DNA from: Tautonia rosea
GTDB taxonomy: Bacteria > Planctomycetota > Planctomycetia > Isosphaerales > Isosphaeraceae
Assembly (NCBI RefSeq): GCF_012958305.1
Contig: NZ_JABBYO010000011.1
Location: forward strand, 124,001-188,000
Reading direction: 5' to 3'
Length of the DNA: 64,000 nt
Part shown: positions 40,332 to 49,489 of the stretch, one piece after another
How the letters are laid out: every line of letters starts with the position of its first letter
Numbering within the stretch: position 1 is the stretch's first letter
Made by a program: the position numbers and the translations under genes
The notes under the pieces: model-generated
The model's input: only the letters and a program-made list of their open reading frames with translations
The model's database searches: none
What the model was told of the DNA's origin: nothing

Positions 40332-42707
40332 TCACTCGGTCCCCTCGACCACCTCGATCACGCCGTCCATTGGCACGTTGTCCAGGACCTGCGACATCGA
40401 GCCGGTCACGGGCCATCGGATCGTGATCGACTCGATCGCCGAGGCGTGGCCCAGGCCGATCGTCTGGCTCAGGGCGTTGCCGCTGAAGCTGGTTCCACCG
40501 GAAACAAGCCGGTGCAGCGATCGAGTCGAGCCGTCGGGGTCGCGCAGGTCGATCGTGAAGCGAGCCCCCAGGGCCGAGCGGTTCGATCGGGTGCCCACCA
40601 GTTTGAGCGTCAGCCAGTGGTGGTCGTGGCCGGGGTTCTGAAAGAGGGCGTTGTACGAGCGATCGCCCGGCACCGCGCCACCAAGCTGGACGAAGAGATC
40701 GGCGGCACCGTCGCCATTGAAATCGGCGATCGACACGCCATGCCCTTTTTGCAGGTGGCCGGTCCCGCTGGAGGCGGTTGCGTCGACAAACCGACGGCCG
40801 GAATCGTTGCGCAGGAGGACGTTGGGCATCAGGTACGAATAGCCGGGCCGTCCGGTCGCGAGGTAGAGGTCGAGGAAGCCGTCGCCGTCGAGGTCGCCGA
40901 TGCTGGAACCCATCGGCAGGAAGACGTGATTGAGGCCGAGCGGAGCGGCGAGGTCGGAGAACGAACCGTCGCCATTGTTCCGATAGAGGCGGAGGTGCCG
41001 GGAGGTTGGTTCTCCAACCTGATCGAACACGAAGCCGAACAGATCGGCCGAGTAGTCGGTGACGAACAGGTCGAGGTGGCCATCGTTGTCGAAATCGAAC
41101 CAGCCACACGAGAAGCTGTCGATGGGCCCGAGCACACCGGCCTCGGGGGCGATGTCCTCGAAGGTGCCGTCGCCAAGGTTCCGGTAGAGACGGTTCGGCA
41201 CGGCCATGTTGGACACGTAGAGATCGGGCCATCCATCGTTGTCGAAGTCTCCCCAGCTCGCACCCTTGGCGTATCGAGCGTTGGTGACTCCCGCCTCGGC
41301 GGTCACGTCGAGGAAGGTGCCGTCGCCAAGGTTCCGATAGAGACGAGAGCGGCGTTGATCGGCATCGCCTCGGAGGGCGTCGGGGGCGAGGAATAATCGG
41401 GAGGCGTCGAGATCGCCGCCGCGTGCTTCACCGCAGACGAACAGGTCGAGGTGTCCATCGTTGTCAAAATCTCCCCAGGCAGCCGACTGGCTGGCGATCG
41501 GATCGGCAAGCCCAGCGCGGGCGGTCACGTCTTCGAATCGCTCGCCGCCGAGGTTGCGGAGCAAGGTCATCGGCGCGGGGTTCTCCCAGCCTCCTCGAAG
41601 CAAAATGACATCCAGGAACCCGTCGTTGTCGAAATCGGCATGAGCACAATTGACGGCAAGCACATACGAATCGAGCCCGAATCGCGACGAGGCATCGGAG
41701 AAGGTGCTGTCGCCGTTGTTCAGGAAGAGGCGAGGGCCGAGGTCGGTTTCGTAGCTCGTCCAGAAGAGGTCGGGTAGGTCGTCGCCATTGAAATCGTCGA
41801 AGACGCTGCCGCCGGCCATGTCCGGCCCGGCCGAGAGCAATCCGGCGGCCTCAGCCACGTTCGGGAACCGAGGGAAGGTCTGGTCGTCGTCTCGGGTCGG
41901 CAGGGGCAAGACGCGGCGGTCCTCTCCCGAGGTGTTCCGGCCAAGCAGGTCGAACGCCAGTTGCAAGACCCAGTGCATCGCCAGGTCATCGGGCCGCTGG
42001 CGAAGGTATTCCGAGAGCCAGTCGGCTGCCTCGCTCGCTCCATCGGGCAGAAGGTGAACAGCCCCCGGCGCGATCGGCCAGAGGCAGGTCGAGGGGCCGA
42101 CGCAACCGATGCAATTCTCCGTCTCGCCTCGGCGAAGGGACGCCACCCCTCGAAGGGCCAGCAGATTCTGCCTCAGGCCGACCGAAACGAGCGGATGCTC
42201 GGCCGACTCCGAGGCCCGATCGAGCCACACCTCGGCCTGGTCAAACGCCCCTTCGTAAAGCCACAGGATAGCGATATCGCGCTCGATCGTCGAGCGGACC
42301 TGCGGCGCATCGAGGCTCTCCGGGTCGATCGCCGCGAGCTGCTTCTGAAGCGCTTCGATTCCCCTGCGGTTCCTCCCCCGGATCGACGCGACCACCTGAT
42401 CAAGATCCCCTCGATCGCTCACCGGCCCGCTGAACCTGCTGGCCAGAGTAAAGCCGCTCTCGTCGATCGGCTCCGTTCCGTAGGGAGGGATCGTCAGGTA
42501 ACGCTCGGCGACCGAGAGAGAGGGGGCGTCCCCGACTGTTCCGGCACGGGCTCCATCCATGTCGATGCCGTTACCGATGCCTTCGACCGGAGCCGGAGCC
42601 GGGTCTGCCCCAGGCTCCGGCGGCTGATTGCATCCGAACGACAGGCCGAGGACCACCAGGGCCCCGATCGCGATCAAGGTCCGAGCATGACGACCGCAAT
42701 AACGCAT
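40332..42707 (-). CDS. CRTAC1-like FG-GAP/VCBS lipoprotein with UnbV/ASPIC domain
   Basis: A 791-residue exported lipoprotein. The lipobox LSFGC places the lipidated cysteine at C26. An N-terminal helical part (about 80-250) has TPR-like repeats (LDQVVASIRGRNRRGIEALQKQL). About 280-680 form FG-GAP/VCBS beta-propeller repeats with Asp-rich calcium-type loops (DFDNDGFLDVILLRGG, DFDNDGHLDLFVCGEA, DFDNDGWPDLYVSNMA, DLDGDGFLDLYLATG, DFNGDGAADLFVQLG). The C-terminus is an ASPIC/UnbV domain (LTLKLVGTRSNRSALGARFTIDL, IRWPVTGSMSQVLDNVPMDGVIEVVEG). These proteins are abundant in planctomycetes and bind calcium or ligands at the surface. GGGAGGT precedes the ATG. Confidence 0.9.
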   Translation of the reverse strand: MRYCGRHARTLIAIGALVVLGLSFGCNQPPEPGADPAPAPVEGIGNGIDMDGARAGTVGDAPSLSVAERYLTIPPYGTEPIDESGFTLASRFSGPVSDRGDLDQVVASIRGRNRRGIEALQKQLAAIDPESLDAPQVRSTIERDIAILWLYEGAFDQAEVWLDRASESAEHPLVSVGLRQNLLALRGVASLRRGETENCIGCVGPSTCLWPIAPGAVHLLPDGASEAADWLSEYLRQRPDDLAMHWVLQLAFDLLGRNTSGEDRRVLPLPTRDDDQTFPRFPNVAEAAGLLSAGPDMAGGSVFDDFNGDDLPDLFWTSYETDLGPRLFLNNGDSTFSDASSRFGLDSYVLAVNCAHADFDNDGFLDVILLRGGWENPAPMTLLRNLGGERFEDVTARAGLADPIASQSAAWGDFDNDGHLDLFVCGEARGGDLDASRLFLAPDALRGDADQRRSRLYRNLGDGTFLDVTAEAGVTNARYAKGASWGDFDNDGWPDLYVSNMAVPNRLYRNLGDGTFEDIAPEAGVLGPIDSFSCGWFDFDNDGHLDLFVTDYSADLFGFVFDQVGEPTSRHLRLYRNNGDGSFSDLAAPLGLNHVFLPMGSSIGDLDGDGFLDLYLATGRPGYSYLMPNVLLRNDSGRRFVDATASSGTGHLQKGHGVSIADFNGDGAADLFVQLGGAVPGDRSYNALFQNPGHDHHWLTLKLVGTRSNRSALGARFTIDLRDPDGSTRSLHRLVSGGTSFSGNALSQTIGLGHASAIESITIRWPVTGSMSQVLDNVPMDGVIEVVEGTE

Positions 42708-42742
42708 CGGACCTCCCTGGCACTTCGAGCGCAGCGGGTCGC

Positions 42743-43342
42743 TCAGAGCTGCGAGTGGCCGACGACTTCCTCGGGCTCGTTGTCGGTGTCGGACTCGACG
42801 ACCTCGCCGGGGGCGGTGCGCACGGGGCGGCTGGAGCGGACCAGGGCAATCCGGCCGGTCCGGGCGAGTTCCCGGATGCCGTAGGGGCGCATCAGCTCGA
42901 TGAAGGCCTCGACCTTCGACTCCTGGCCGCTAACCTCGATGATCAAATGCTCGGGGCTGACGTCGACAATCCGGCCGCGGAAGTCCTGGACCAGGCCGCG
43001 CAGCTCGGCCCGACGCTCGGGAGAGGCATCGACCTTGATGAGCATTAGGTCGCGCTCGACGAACGCCTCTCGGGAAATGTCGATGACCTTGACGACCGTA
43101 ACGATCTTCTCTAGCTGCTTGCGAACCTGCTCCAGCTGGCTATCGTCGCCGATGACGACGAAGGTGATCCGGGAAAGGTTCGGGTCCTCGGTCTCTCCCA
43201 CGGCCAGGCTGTCAATGTTGTAGCCTCGCGAGGCCAGCATCCCGGAAATGTGGGACAGCACTCCCGGCTGGTTCTGGACCAGGGCGCTCAGCACGTGGCG
43301 ATGGCGGTGGCGGTCGCGGGCCGGGCGGTTCGTCTCGGACAT
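42743..43342 (-). CDS. ilvN: Acetolactate synthase small (regulatory) subunit
   Basis: A 199-residue ACT-domain protein. The N-terminal ACT domain carries the feedback-control signature HVLSALVQNQPGVLSHISGMLASRGYNIDSLAVGETED, and a second ACT-like region follows (LIIEVSGQESKVEAFIELMRPYGI). It binds valine and activates the catalytic subunit IlvB/IlvI in branched-chain amino acid synthesis. Length is normal and the fold intact. The large subunit is not in this window, and ilvC lies 10 kb away, so the pathway is dispersed here. GAGGA precedes the start. The Arg/Pro-rich C-terminal extension (RSSRPVRTAPGEVVESDTDNEPEEVV) is unusual. Confidence 0.95.
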   Translation of the reverse strand: MSETNRPARDRHRHRHVLSALVQNQPGVLSHISGMLASRGYNIDSLAVGETEDPNLSRITFVVIGDDSQLEQVRKQLEKIVTVVKVIDISREAFVERDLMLIKVDASPERRAELRGLVQDFRGRIVDVSPEHLIIEVSGQESKVEAFIELMRPYGIRELARTGRIALVRSSRPVRTAPGEVVESDTDNEPEEVVGHSQL

Positions 43343-44129
43343 CGATTCCTCTTCGAAAGGCGGTGCGGCCGACCCGTATTGGATCTGGCGAGCCGATCGA
43401 CCGGGCGGCCCGAGCCGCTCCTGAGACGCCGATCTCGCCGAATGGCCAGGCCTGGGCCATCGCCGCGTTCTTGATTCGTACGGAACACACGCGTGCTCGA
43501 CGGTCGAGAAGCGTCAAGGATGGCCGAGGTCGTGTCGACCCCACCCAACCCCTCTTCTCCGTTTCTCCCCGCGATCGTGCTCTTTAGTCTACGAGCCTCG
43601 TTCCCGGCCTCGCAAGGCCGAGCGTCGAAGTCCGTTCGAGGCTCGACACCACCCCGGCACACTCGGTTCGGACCGACGAGGCGTCCGACTCCTTGATCGA
43701 ACGATTTTTCTGGTGCCTTCGTATCGGACAGAAACAGGGCGGAGACGCGCTCGTTGAGCCAGTTCCGTCGTTGCCTTGACGACTCGATCGGACCAAACAC
43801 GGTTGCACGGTCATCCGCTGCTCGACGCCCGAGTTCTCAGCGTCGGCCCGGCTCTCCCGCCGCCCTGGAAGCTCGATCGGACGGCCGAAACGACTGGAGA
43901 CCGTTGCGAAACCGAGGGGCTCGTCACTAAGATAAACACCCCACACCGGTCCGACGAGGCCTCTTTGGTCGAACGGCTCTGCGCTCAAGTGGTCCACGGG
44001 GGCCGATCGTCATCTGCACGGTTGGCGTTCCCGACCCTTCGAGCCGAGCATGCCTCGTCGAGCCGGGGCGTCCACGCCCTGACACCAACCCACCCCTCCT
44101 GGCGTCGCGTGAAGGATGGCTCTGGCATC
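43343..44129. other. Long non-coding stretch, 787 bp
   Basis: No convincing gene in either strand: the frames present lack starts with Shine-Dalgarno, motifs or signal peptides. No hairpin of note. This could hold the promoters of ilvN and of the Gld-like operon, but I cannot point to elements. Confidence 0.45.
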
Positions 44130-44858
44130 ATGACCACGCCCGTGATGATCGAGGCCCAAGGCCTCACCAAGCAGTTCGGTTCGTTCCTGGCAGTCCGCGA
44201 TGTGAGCTTTCAGGTCCCGAGCGGACAGGTCGTCGCCTTCCTTGGCCCCAACGGCGCGGGAAAGACAACGACGATGCGGCTCTTGACCGGCTTCATCGCT
44301 CCGACGCATGGTCAGGCGTCGATCGCCGGGATCGACGTGCAGACGGATCGGATCGCCGCCGCCGAGCGGCTCGGCTACCTGCCTGAGAACGGACCGCTTT
44401 ACCCCGACATGACCCCCATGGCGATCCTCGAATTCTTCGGCCGGGCCCGAGGCATGGGCGCGTCGGCCCTGAAGGATCGGATCGAGACGGTCATCGGGCT
44501 TTGCTCGCTGTCGACCGTCGCCTACAAGCCGATCGCCAAGCTCTCCAAAGGCTACCGCCAGCGCGTCTCGATGGCCCAGGCGATCCTCCACGACCCGGAG
44601 GTCCTGATCCTCGACGAGCCGACCTCCGGCCTCGACCCGAACCAGATCAAGGGGGTCCGCCAGTTGATCCGAGACCTCGGTCGATCAAAAACGATTCTCG
44701 TTTCGACCCACATTCTTCAGGAAGTCGAGCCGGTGGCCGACCGGGTCCTGTTCATTCACGATGGCCGCCTCGTCTTCGACGGCGCTCCAGCCGAGATGCG
44801 GTCCGGGGTCGCCTCGCTGGAGGAGAAGTTCTACCAGCTCACCGCCTCGCCCGCCTGA
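44130..44858 (+). CDS. ABC transporter ATP-binding protein (Gld-like)
   Basis: A 242-residue ABC ATPase. Walker A is GPNGAGKTT (38-46), the signature region is LSKGYRQRVSMAQAI, and Walker B is VLILDEPTSGLD. The ATPase most resembles GldA-type and ABC-2 exporters. The ATG at 44130 is chosen because the ABC fold starts there; frames upstream to 43776 are not conserved. The gene is followed, with the same orientation, by a GldF/GldG fusion protein and a DUF4340 protein, so this is the energy component of a Gld-like system. Such systems drive gliding in Bacteroidetes, but in planctomycetes their function is unknown. Confidence 0.9.
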   Translation: MTTPVMIEAQGLTKQFGSFLAVRDVSFQVPSGQVVAFLGPNGAGKTTTMRLLTGFIAPTHGQASIAGIDVQTDRIAAAERLGYLPENGPLYPDMTPMAILEFFGRARGMGASALKDRIETVIGLCSLSTVAYKPIAKLSKGYRQRVSMAQAILHDPEVLILDEPTSGLDPNQIKGVRQLIRDLGRSKTILVSTHILQEVEPVADRVLFIHDGRLVFDGAPAEMRSGVASLEEKFYQLTASPA

Positions 44859-44993
44859 GCCCGATCCTTGACGGCAACCGAGGTTACCGAATCGGCTCGG
44901 GTCCACCCCTTTTGAAATTCCTGGCCCATCGCAACCAGACACAGGCACAGACACTCGTTTCTCCAAGTTTTTTCGATTCGAGGGACCGCAACG

Positions 44994-47747
44994 GTGACGA
45001 CGATCCAGAACGAATCAAACCGGACGACCGCCCCCGAGCGGCCCGCGGGGGCAAGTGCTCAGCCCTTCCCTCGGCCGTTCGTCGTTTGGGCCGTCTGCCG
45101 GCGCGACCTGGCACGCTACTTCACCAATGTCGCCGGCTATGTGTTCATCGTCCTGTTCATTGTCACAAGCTCGGTGGCCGCCTTCTGGCCCGATGCCTTC
45201 TTCGCCAACAACCTGGCAACCCTCGGCCAGCTGAACGAGCTGATGCCGTACTTGCTCCTGCTGTTCATCCCGGCGATCACCATGAGCGTCTGGGCCGACG
45301 AGCGGCGCCAGGGGACCGAGGAACTCCTGCTGACCCTTCCGGCCCGAGACCTGGAGGTCGTGCTCGGCAAGTACCTCGCCGCGCTCGGCATTTACACCGC
45401 CGCGCTCGGCTTTTTGGCCTTTGGGCTAACGGTGGTACTTGCCTGGCTCGGCCGGCCCGATCTGGGAGTCCTGCTCGCGACGTTCCTCGGCTACTGGCTG
45501 ATGGGGGGGATGCTCCTGGCAGTGGGGATGGTCGCGTCGTTGCTCTCGGGCAATGTGACGGTGGCCTTCATCCTGGGGGCACTCTTCTGCGCCGTCCCGG
45601 TGTTTGCCGACCTGCTCGGCGGACTGTCGGGAGCAGGAGCGGCCCGGGTGATCGAATCGGCCTCGGCCCCGTCTCAGTTCCGCGAGTTCGGCCGAGGGGT
45701 GGTGCCCTTCTCGGGAGTGCTCTACTTCGTCGGCCTTGCTGCGGCAATGCTATATGTGAACGTCGCCCTCGTCGGCCGTCGGCACTGGGCCGGCGGCGAA
45801 CGCAGCGCGGGATTGTGGGGACACGCCCTCGTCCGGATCGTCTCGGTGGTCGTCGTCGTTCTCAGCCTTCAGACGCTCGTCGCCCGAGCCGGCTGGCGGC
45901 CCGACCTCACCGCCGAGCGGCTCAACACCCTCTCCAGCGAATCGCGACGCCTGATCAAGGAAATCCCGAGCGATCGCCCCGTGTTCATCGAGGCCTTCTT
46001 TAGTCCCGAGGTGCCGCGAGACTACGTCGAGGCCAAGCAGAACCTTATCGGCCTGCTCAAGGAGTTCGCCGCGATCGGCGGCAGCAAGATCCAGCTCAAC
46101 CTGATCGAGACCGACCGCTACGGCGAGGAAGCCCGACGCGCCGAGCAGCAGTACGGCATCATCCCTCGCAGCGTCATCACCATCAGCGCCGCCCGACAGG
46201 GGTTTGATGAGATCCTCATGGGAGTCGCCTTCACGAGCGGTCCCGAACAGGTGGTCATCCCCTTCTTCGACCGCGGCCTTCCGGTCGAGTACGAGCTGAC
46301 CCGATCGATCCGGACCGTCGCCGGGGCCGACCGCAAAAAGGTCGGCATCCTCGACACCGACGCCGGCCTGCTCGGCAGCTTCGACTTCCGCTCGATGGCC
46401 TCGAACCGCGAGTGGCAGGTCGTTACCGAGCTTCGCAAGCAGTACGAGGTAACCAGCGTTCCGGCCGATGCGCCGATCCCGAGCGACCTCGACGCCCTGC
46501 TCGTTCCGCAGCCGTCGAGCCTGACCGAGCCGCAGGTCGCCAACCTCGTCTCCTACGTCGAATCAGGAGGACCGACCCTCCTGTTCATGGACCCCCTGCC
46601 CCAGTTCGACCGATCTCCCCAGAAGTCGCTCGCACCCACCCAGCCGAAGGAACAACCCGGCGGCATGTTTGGTGGCGGACCTCCCCCCGAGCCGAAGGGG
46701 GATCTAACCCCCTTGCTCGAACGGCTCGGCATCGACTGGCCGCAAACCGAGATCGTCTGGAATCCGTACAACCCACACCCGAGGTTCACGGAACTTCCGC
46801 TTGATTATGTGTTCATCACTCCTTCCAGCGGTGCGGCCGACGCCTTCAACCCGAACGAGCCGATCGCCTCAGGATTGCAAGAGCTGATCGTCCTGTTCGG
46901 TGGCTACGTTCTGCCCCGGAGCAGTGCCGAAACCGACTTCACCCCGTTGCTTCGGACGAACGACGAGGGGGGAATTGCCCCCTTCGACAGCCTGGTCAGC
47001 CCCAGCTTCTTCGGCATGGGGATCGACCCCGACCGTGCCACCCGCCTGGCCACGAACCGCGCCTATACCCTGGCCGCCCGCCTTGAAGGCAAAGGACGGA
47101 GCGAAGGCGAAGGTGACGGTGACGACAACGAGCCTGAGGGTGGCATCAACGCGATCGTCGTCATGGACCTCGACCTGATTTCCGACGCCTTCTTCCAGCT
47201 CCGCCAGGCTGGGTCGGAGGACCTCGAGTTCGATAACGTGGCCTTCGTGCTCAACTGCGTCGACACTCTGGTGGGTGATGACTCATTCATCGACCTGCGC
47301 AAGCAACGCCGACGCCATCGGACCCTCACGCGGCTTGAGGCCGCCGACCGCGCTTTCGAGGCCGATCGGTTGGCCCAGGAGCGCGAGGCCGAAGACGAGG
47401 CCGACGATCAACTTGAGGCCGCTCGCGCTCGGATGAACGAGAAAATCGATGCGATCGATGCCAACACCGAGCTGGACGACCGCACCAAGCAGGTCATGCT
47501 CGCCCAGGTCCGCGAGGTCGAACAACGCCGCCTGAACGTGGCCGAGGCAAACATCGAGGACGCCAAGCTCCGCAAGATCGAGGACAGCATCGCCGCCAAG
47601 GAACAACAGCTTCGCGCCATCCAAGGCCAGGTCCGCATGGCCGCCGCCATCGTCCCCGCCCTGCCCGCGTTGGCGCTCGGCATCGCCGTCGCCATCATTC
47701 GCTCACGCCGCGAGAACCGCGGCGCCAACCCGAACCGATTGGCATGA
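44994..47747 (+). CDS. ABC-2 permease fused to a GldG-like (DUF7088/ABC_transp_aux) domain
   Basis: A 917-residue membrane protein. A GTG start at 44994 has GAGGG about nine bases upstream. The first 285 residues form the permease, with six to seven membrane helices (YVFIVLFIVTSSVAAFW, LLLLFIPAITMSVW, GLAAAMLYVNVALVG). About 305-600 match the GldG/ABC_transp_aux domain (LTAERLNTLSSESRRLIKEIPSDRPVFIEAFFSPEVPRDYVE, FFDRGLPVEYELTRSIR, TLLFMDPLPQF). A charged coiled-coil region (about 755-870; ARMNEKIDAIDANTELDDRTKQVMLAQVREVEQRRLNV) and a final helix follow. In Flavobacterium gldF and gldG are separate; here they are one chain. It belongs to the operon with the ATPase gene 135 bp upstream. Confidence 0.88.
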   Translation: MTTIQNESNRTTAPERPAGASAQPFPRPFVVWAVCRRDLARYFTNVAGYVFIVLFIVTSSVAAFWPDAFFANNLATLGQLNELMPYLLLLFIPAITMSVWADERRQGTEELLLTLPARDLEVVLGKYLAALGIYTAALGFLAFGLTVVLAWLGRPDLGVLLATFLGYWLMGGMLLAVGMVASLLSGNVTVAFILGALFCAVPVFADLLGGLSGAGAARVIESASAPSQFREFGRGVVPFSGVLYFVGLAAAMLYVNVALVGRRHWAGGERSAGLWGHALVRIVSVVVVVLSLQTLVARAGWRPDLTAERLNTLSSESRRLIKEIPSDRPVFIEAFFSPEVPRDYVEAKQNLIGLLKEFAAIGGSKIQLNLIETDRYGEEARRAEQQYGIIPRSVITISAARQGFDEILMGVAFTSGPEQVVIPFFDRGLPVEYELTRSIRTVAGADRKKVGILDTDAGLLGSFDFRSMASNREWQVVTELRKQYEVTSVPADAPIPSDLDALLVPQPSSLTEPQVANLVSYVESGGPTLLFMDPLPQFDRSPQKSLAPTQPKEQPGGMFGGGPPPEPKGDLTPLLERLGIDWPQTEIVWNPYNPHPRFTELPLDYVFITPSSGAADAFNPNEPIASGLQELIVLFGGYVLPRSSAETDFTPLLRTNDEGGIAPFDSLVSPSFFGMGIDPDRATRLATNRAYTLAARLEGKGRSEGEGDGDDNEPEGGINAIVVMDLDLISDAFFQLRQAGSEDLEFDNVAFVLNCVDTLVGDDSFIDLRKQRRRHRTLTRLEAADRAFEADRLAQEREAEDEADDQLEAARARMNEKIDAIDANTELDDRTKQVMLAQVREVEQRRLNVAEANIEDAKLRKIEDSIAAKEQQLRAIQGQVRMAAAIVPALPALALGIAVAIIRSRRENRGANPNRLA

Positions 47748-47751
47748 TCGC

Positions 47752-47853
47752 AGTAGGCAATACTCGGTAGGCAGCAGACAGGAAGAGGCCGGAGATCGGA
47801 AACTGCCTTCTGTCTTCTTCTGACTTCCCTCTGCCTACTGCCTACCGCCTACT
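47752..47853. repeat. Imperfect palindromic GTAGGCAG element
   Basis: The gap between the permease fusion and the DUF4340 gene contains AGTAGGCAATACTCGGTAGGCAG on one arm (47752-47774) and CTGCCTACTGCCTACCGCCTACT on the other (47831-47853). The arms are largely complementary and enclose a purine-then-pyrimidine core. Copies of GTAGGCA/TGCCTAC suggest a dispersed intergenic element that can fold as a long hairpin. Confidence 0.6.
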
Positions 47854-47872
47854 CCCATAAAGAGCCACCACC

Positions 47873-49438
47873 ATGAACGAAACCGCCAAGACGCTCGCAT
47901 TCGCCGGTGTCGCCCTGGTGACGCTGGCCGCCGCCTCGCTGGCCACCTGGCTCCCCGACTGGCGAGGCCCGGGGGCCGGGTTCGACGACCAGGGGGACCC
48001 TTTCTTCCCCTCGTTCGCCGAGGCCGTCGAGGCCGACCCGCTCGCCGCTCAGGTCCTCGAGGTCGTCTCCTACGACGAGGACACCGCCGAGGTCCGCCCC
48101 TTCCAGGTCGAATTCCGCGATGGCGACTGGACGATCCCCTCGCACCACGACTACCCGGCCGACGCCCAGGACCGCATGGCCCGCCTCGCCGCCCAGGTGG
48201 CCGACCTGACCAAGGGGGCCATCCGCTCCGACCGCACCAGCGATCACGAAGAACTCGGCGTCATCGACCCAATGGACGAGAAAATCACCACCCTCAAGGG
48301 CCGAGGCACCCGCATCACCCTCCGCGGCACTCCCGGTGGCGAGGCGATGGCCGACCTCATCCTCGGCCGACCCGTACCCGACCGCGAAGGGCTCCGTTAC
48401 GTCCGCATCCCCGGCAAGAATCGGGTGTATGCGGCCGAGGTCGACCTCGACCTGACCACCCGCTTCGCCGATTGGATCGACACCGACTTACTGAACGCTT
48501 CCGCTCCCCAGACCCGCCTGATCTCCTACGACACCCGCAAGGTCAACCCTGACGAACGTACCAACGACGGCGCCTTCGTCGTCCGTCCCGGCGATCCGCT
48601 CGTCATCGACCGAGACAACGCCAACGAGTGGATCATCGAGGGCCTCGGGCCCGACCAGGAGGTCGATTCCAGCAAGGTCGGCGACCTGATCCGGGCGGTC
48701 GACTCCCTGAAGATCGTCGGCGTTCGCCCCTTGCCCAGCGCCCGCAACGCCATTCTCCGATCCCTCGTCAGCAAGGGGTTCTACCCGACCCAGCAAGGCG
48801 ATCTGCTCTCGAATGAAGGGAGCCTGACCCTGGCCAACGACGAAGGGATCGTCACGACCCTCCGCTTCGGCGAGATCACCCTCGCCACCGGCGACGAGCT
48901 GACCGCCGGCGTCGGTGAGGATCAGGACGCCTCGGCCGAGGCTGAGGCCGAGCCCGACGACGCATCCACAGATGCCGAATCCTCCGAATCCGGCCAGACC
49001 GAAGGTCGCTACCTCATCGTCTCCGTCGCCTTCGATGAGACCTACCTCGCCAGCGACGACGACGACGCAGACGCCTCCGGCACCCTCCCCGACGACGTCT
49101 TTGCCCGAGCCCCCGACGACCCCGTCCGACAGGAGGCCGAGGCCAAGCTCGCCGCCGACGCCCAACGCAAGGAGGAGGCCCGCCAGCGCCGGATCAACGA
49201 AAGCAAGGAGAAGGTCGCCGAGCTGAACCGCCAGTTCGCCAACTGGTACTTCGTCGTCCCCGGCGACGACTTTCGCAAGATCGCCCTTGATCGCGACGCC
49301 TTCCTCAAGGCCGCCGGCACGCCCGACGCCTCCGACGCCGCCGCTCCCCCTCCCTCCTTCGGGCCCGGCGGCTTCAACCCCGGCGGCGGCCTCCCCCCCG
49401 GCCTGAACCTCCCCGGCCTCGGCGGCCCGCAGGGTTGA
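47873..49438 (+). CDS. DUF4340 domain protein of the Gld-like operon
   Basis: A 521-residue protein with one N-terminal membrane helix (TLAFAGVALVTLAAASLATW). The outer part contains DUF4340 features (EVRPFQVEFRDGDWTIPSHHDYPADAQDRM, RYVRIPGKNRVYAAEVDLDLTTRFADWIDTDLL, LIRAVDSLKIVGVRPLP). About 335-380 is very acidic (EDQDASAEAEAEPDDAST). The C-terminus is Pro/Gly-rich (PPSFGPGGFNPGGGLPPGLNLPG). DUF4340 proteins accompany the GldG-type transporter in many bacteria and may bind or gate the exported substrate. The spacer to the previous gene holds the GTAGGCAG palindrome. Confidence 0.87.
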   Translation: MNETAKTLAFAGVALVTLAAASLATWLPDWRGPGAGFDDQGDPFFPSFAEAVEADPLAAQVLEVVSYDEDTAEVRPFQVEFRDGDWTIPSHHDYPADAQDRMARLAAQVADLTKGAIRSDRTSDHEELGVIDPMDEKITTLKGRGTRITLRGTPGGEAMADLILGRPVPDREGLRYVRIPGKNRVYAAEVDLDLTTRFADWIDTDLLNASAPQTRLISYDTRKVNPDERTNDGAFVVRPGDPLVIDRDNANEWIIEGLGPDQEVDSSKVGDLIRAVDSLKIVGVRPLPSARNAILRSLVSKGFYPTQQGDLLSNEGSLTLANDEGIVTTLRFGEITLATGDELTAGVGEDQDASAEAEAEPDDASTDAESSESGQTEGRYLIVSVAFDETYLASDDDDADASGTLPDDVFARAPDDPVRQEAEAKLAADAQRKEEARQRRINESKEKVAELNRQFANWYFVVPGDDFRKIALDRDAFLKAAGTPDASDAAAPPPSFGPGGFNPGGGLPPGLNLPGLGGPQG

Positions 49439-49489
49439 CCGAGACGGGACGGAACGCGTTCGAGAACGACCTTTCGCGTCGGAGGCCCG

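Noticed and set aside
43288-43800. Minus-strand frame of 170 codons over the ilvN start
   Set aside because: Antisense or out-of-frame to ilvN with no coding character; the region is taken as non-coding.
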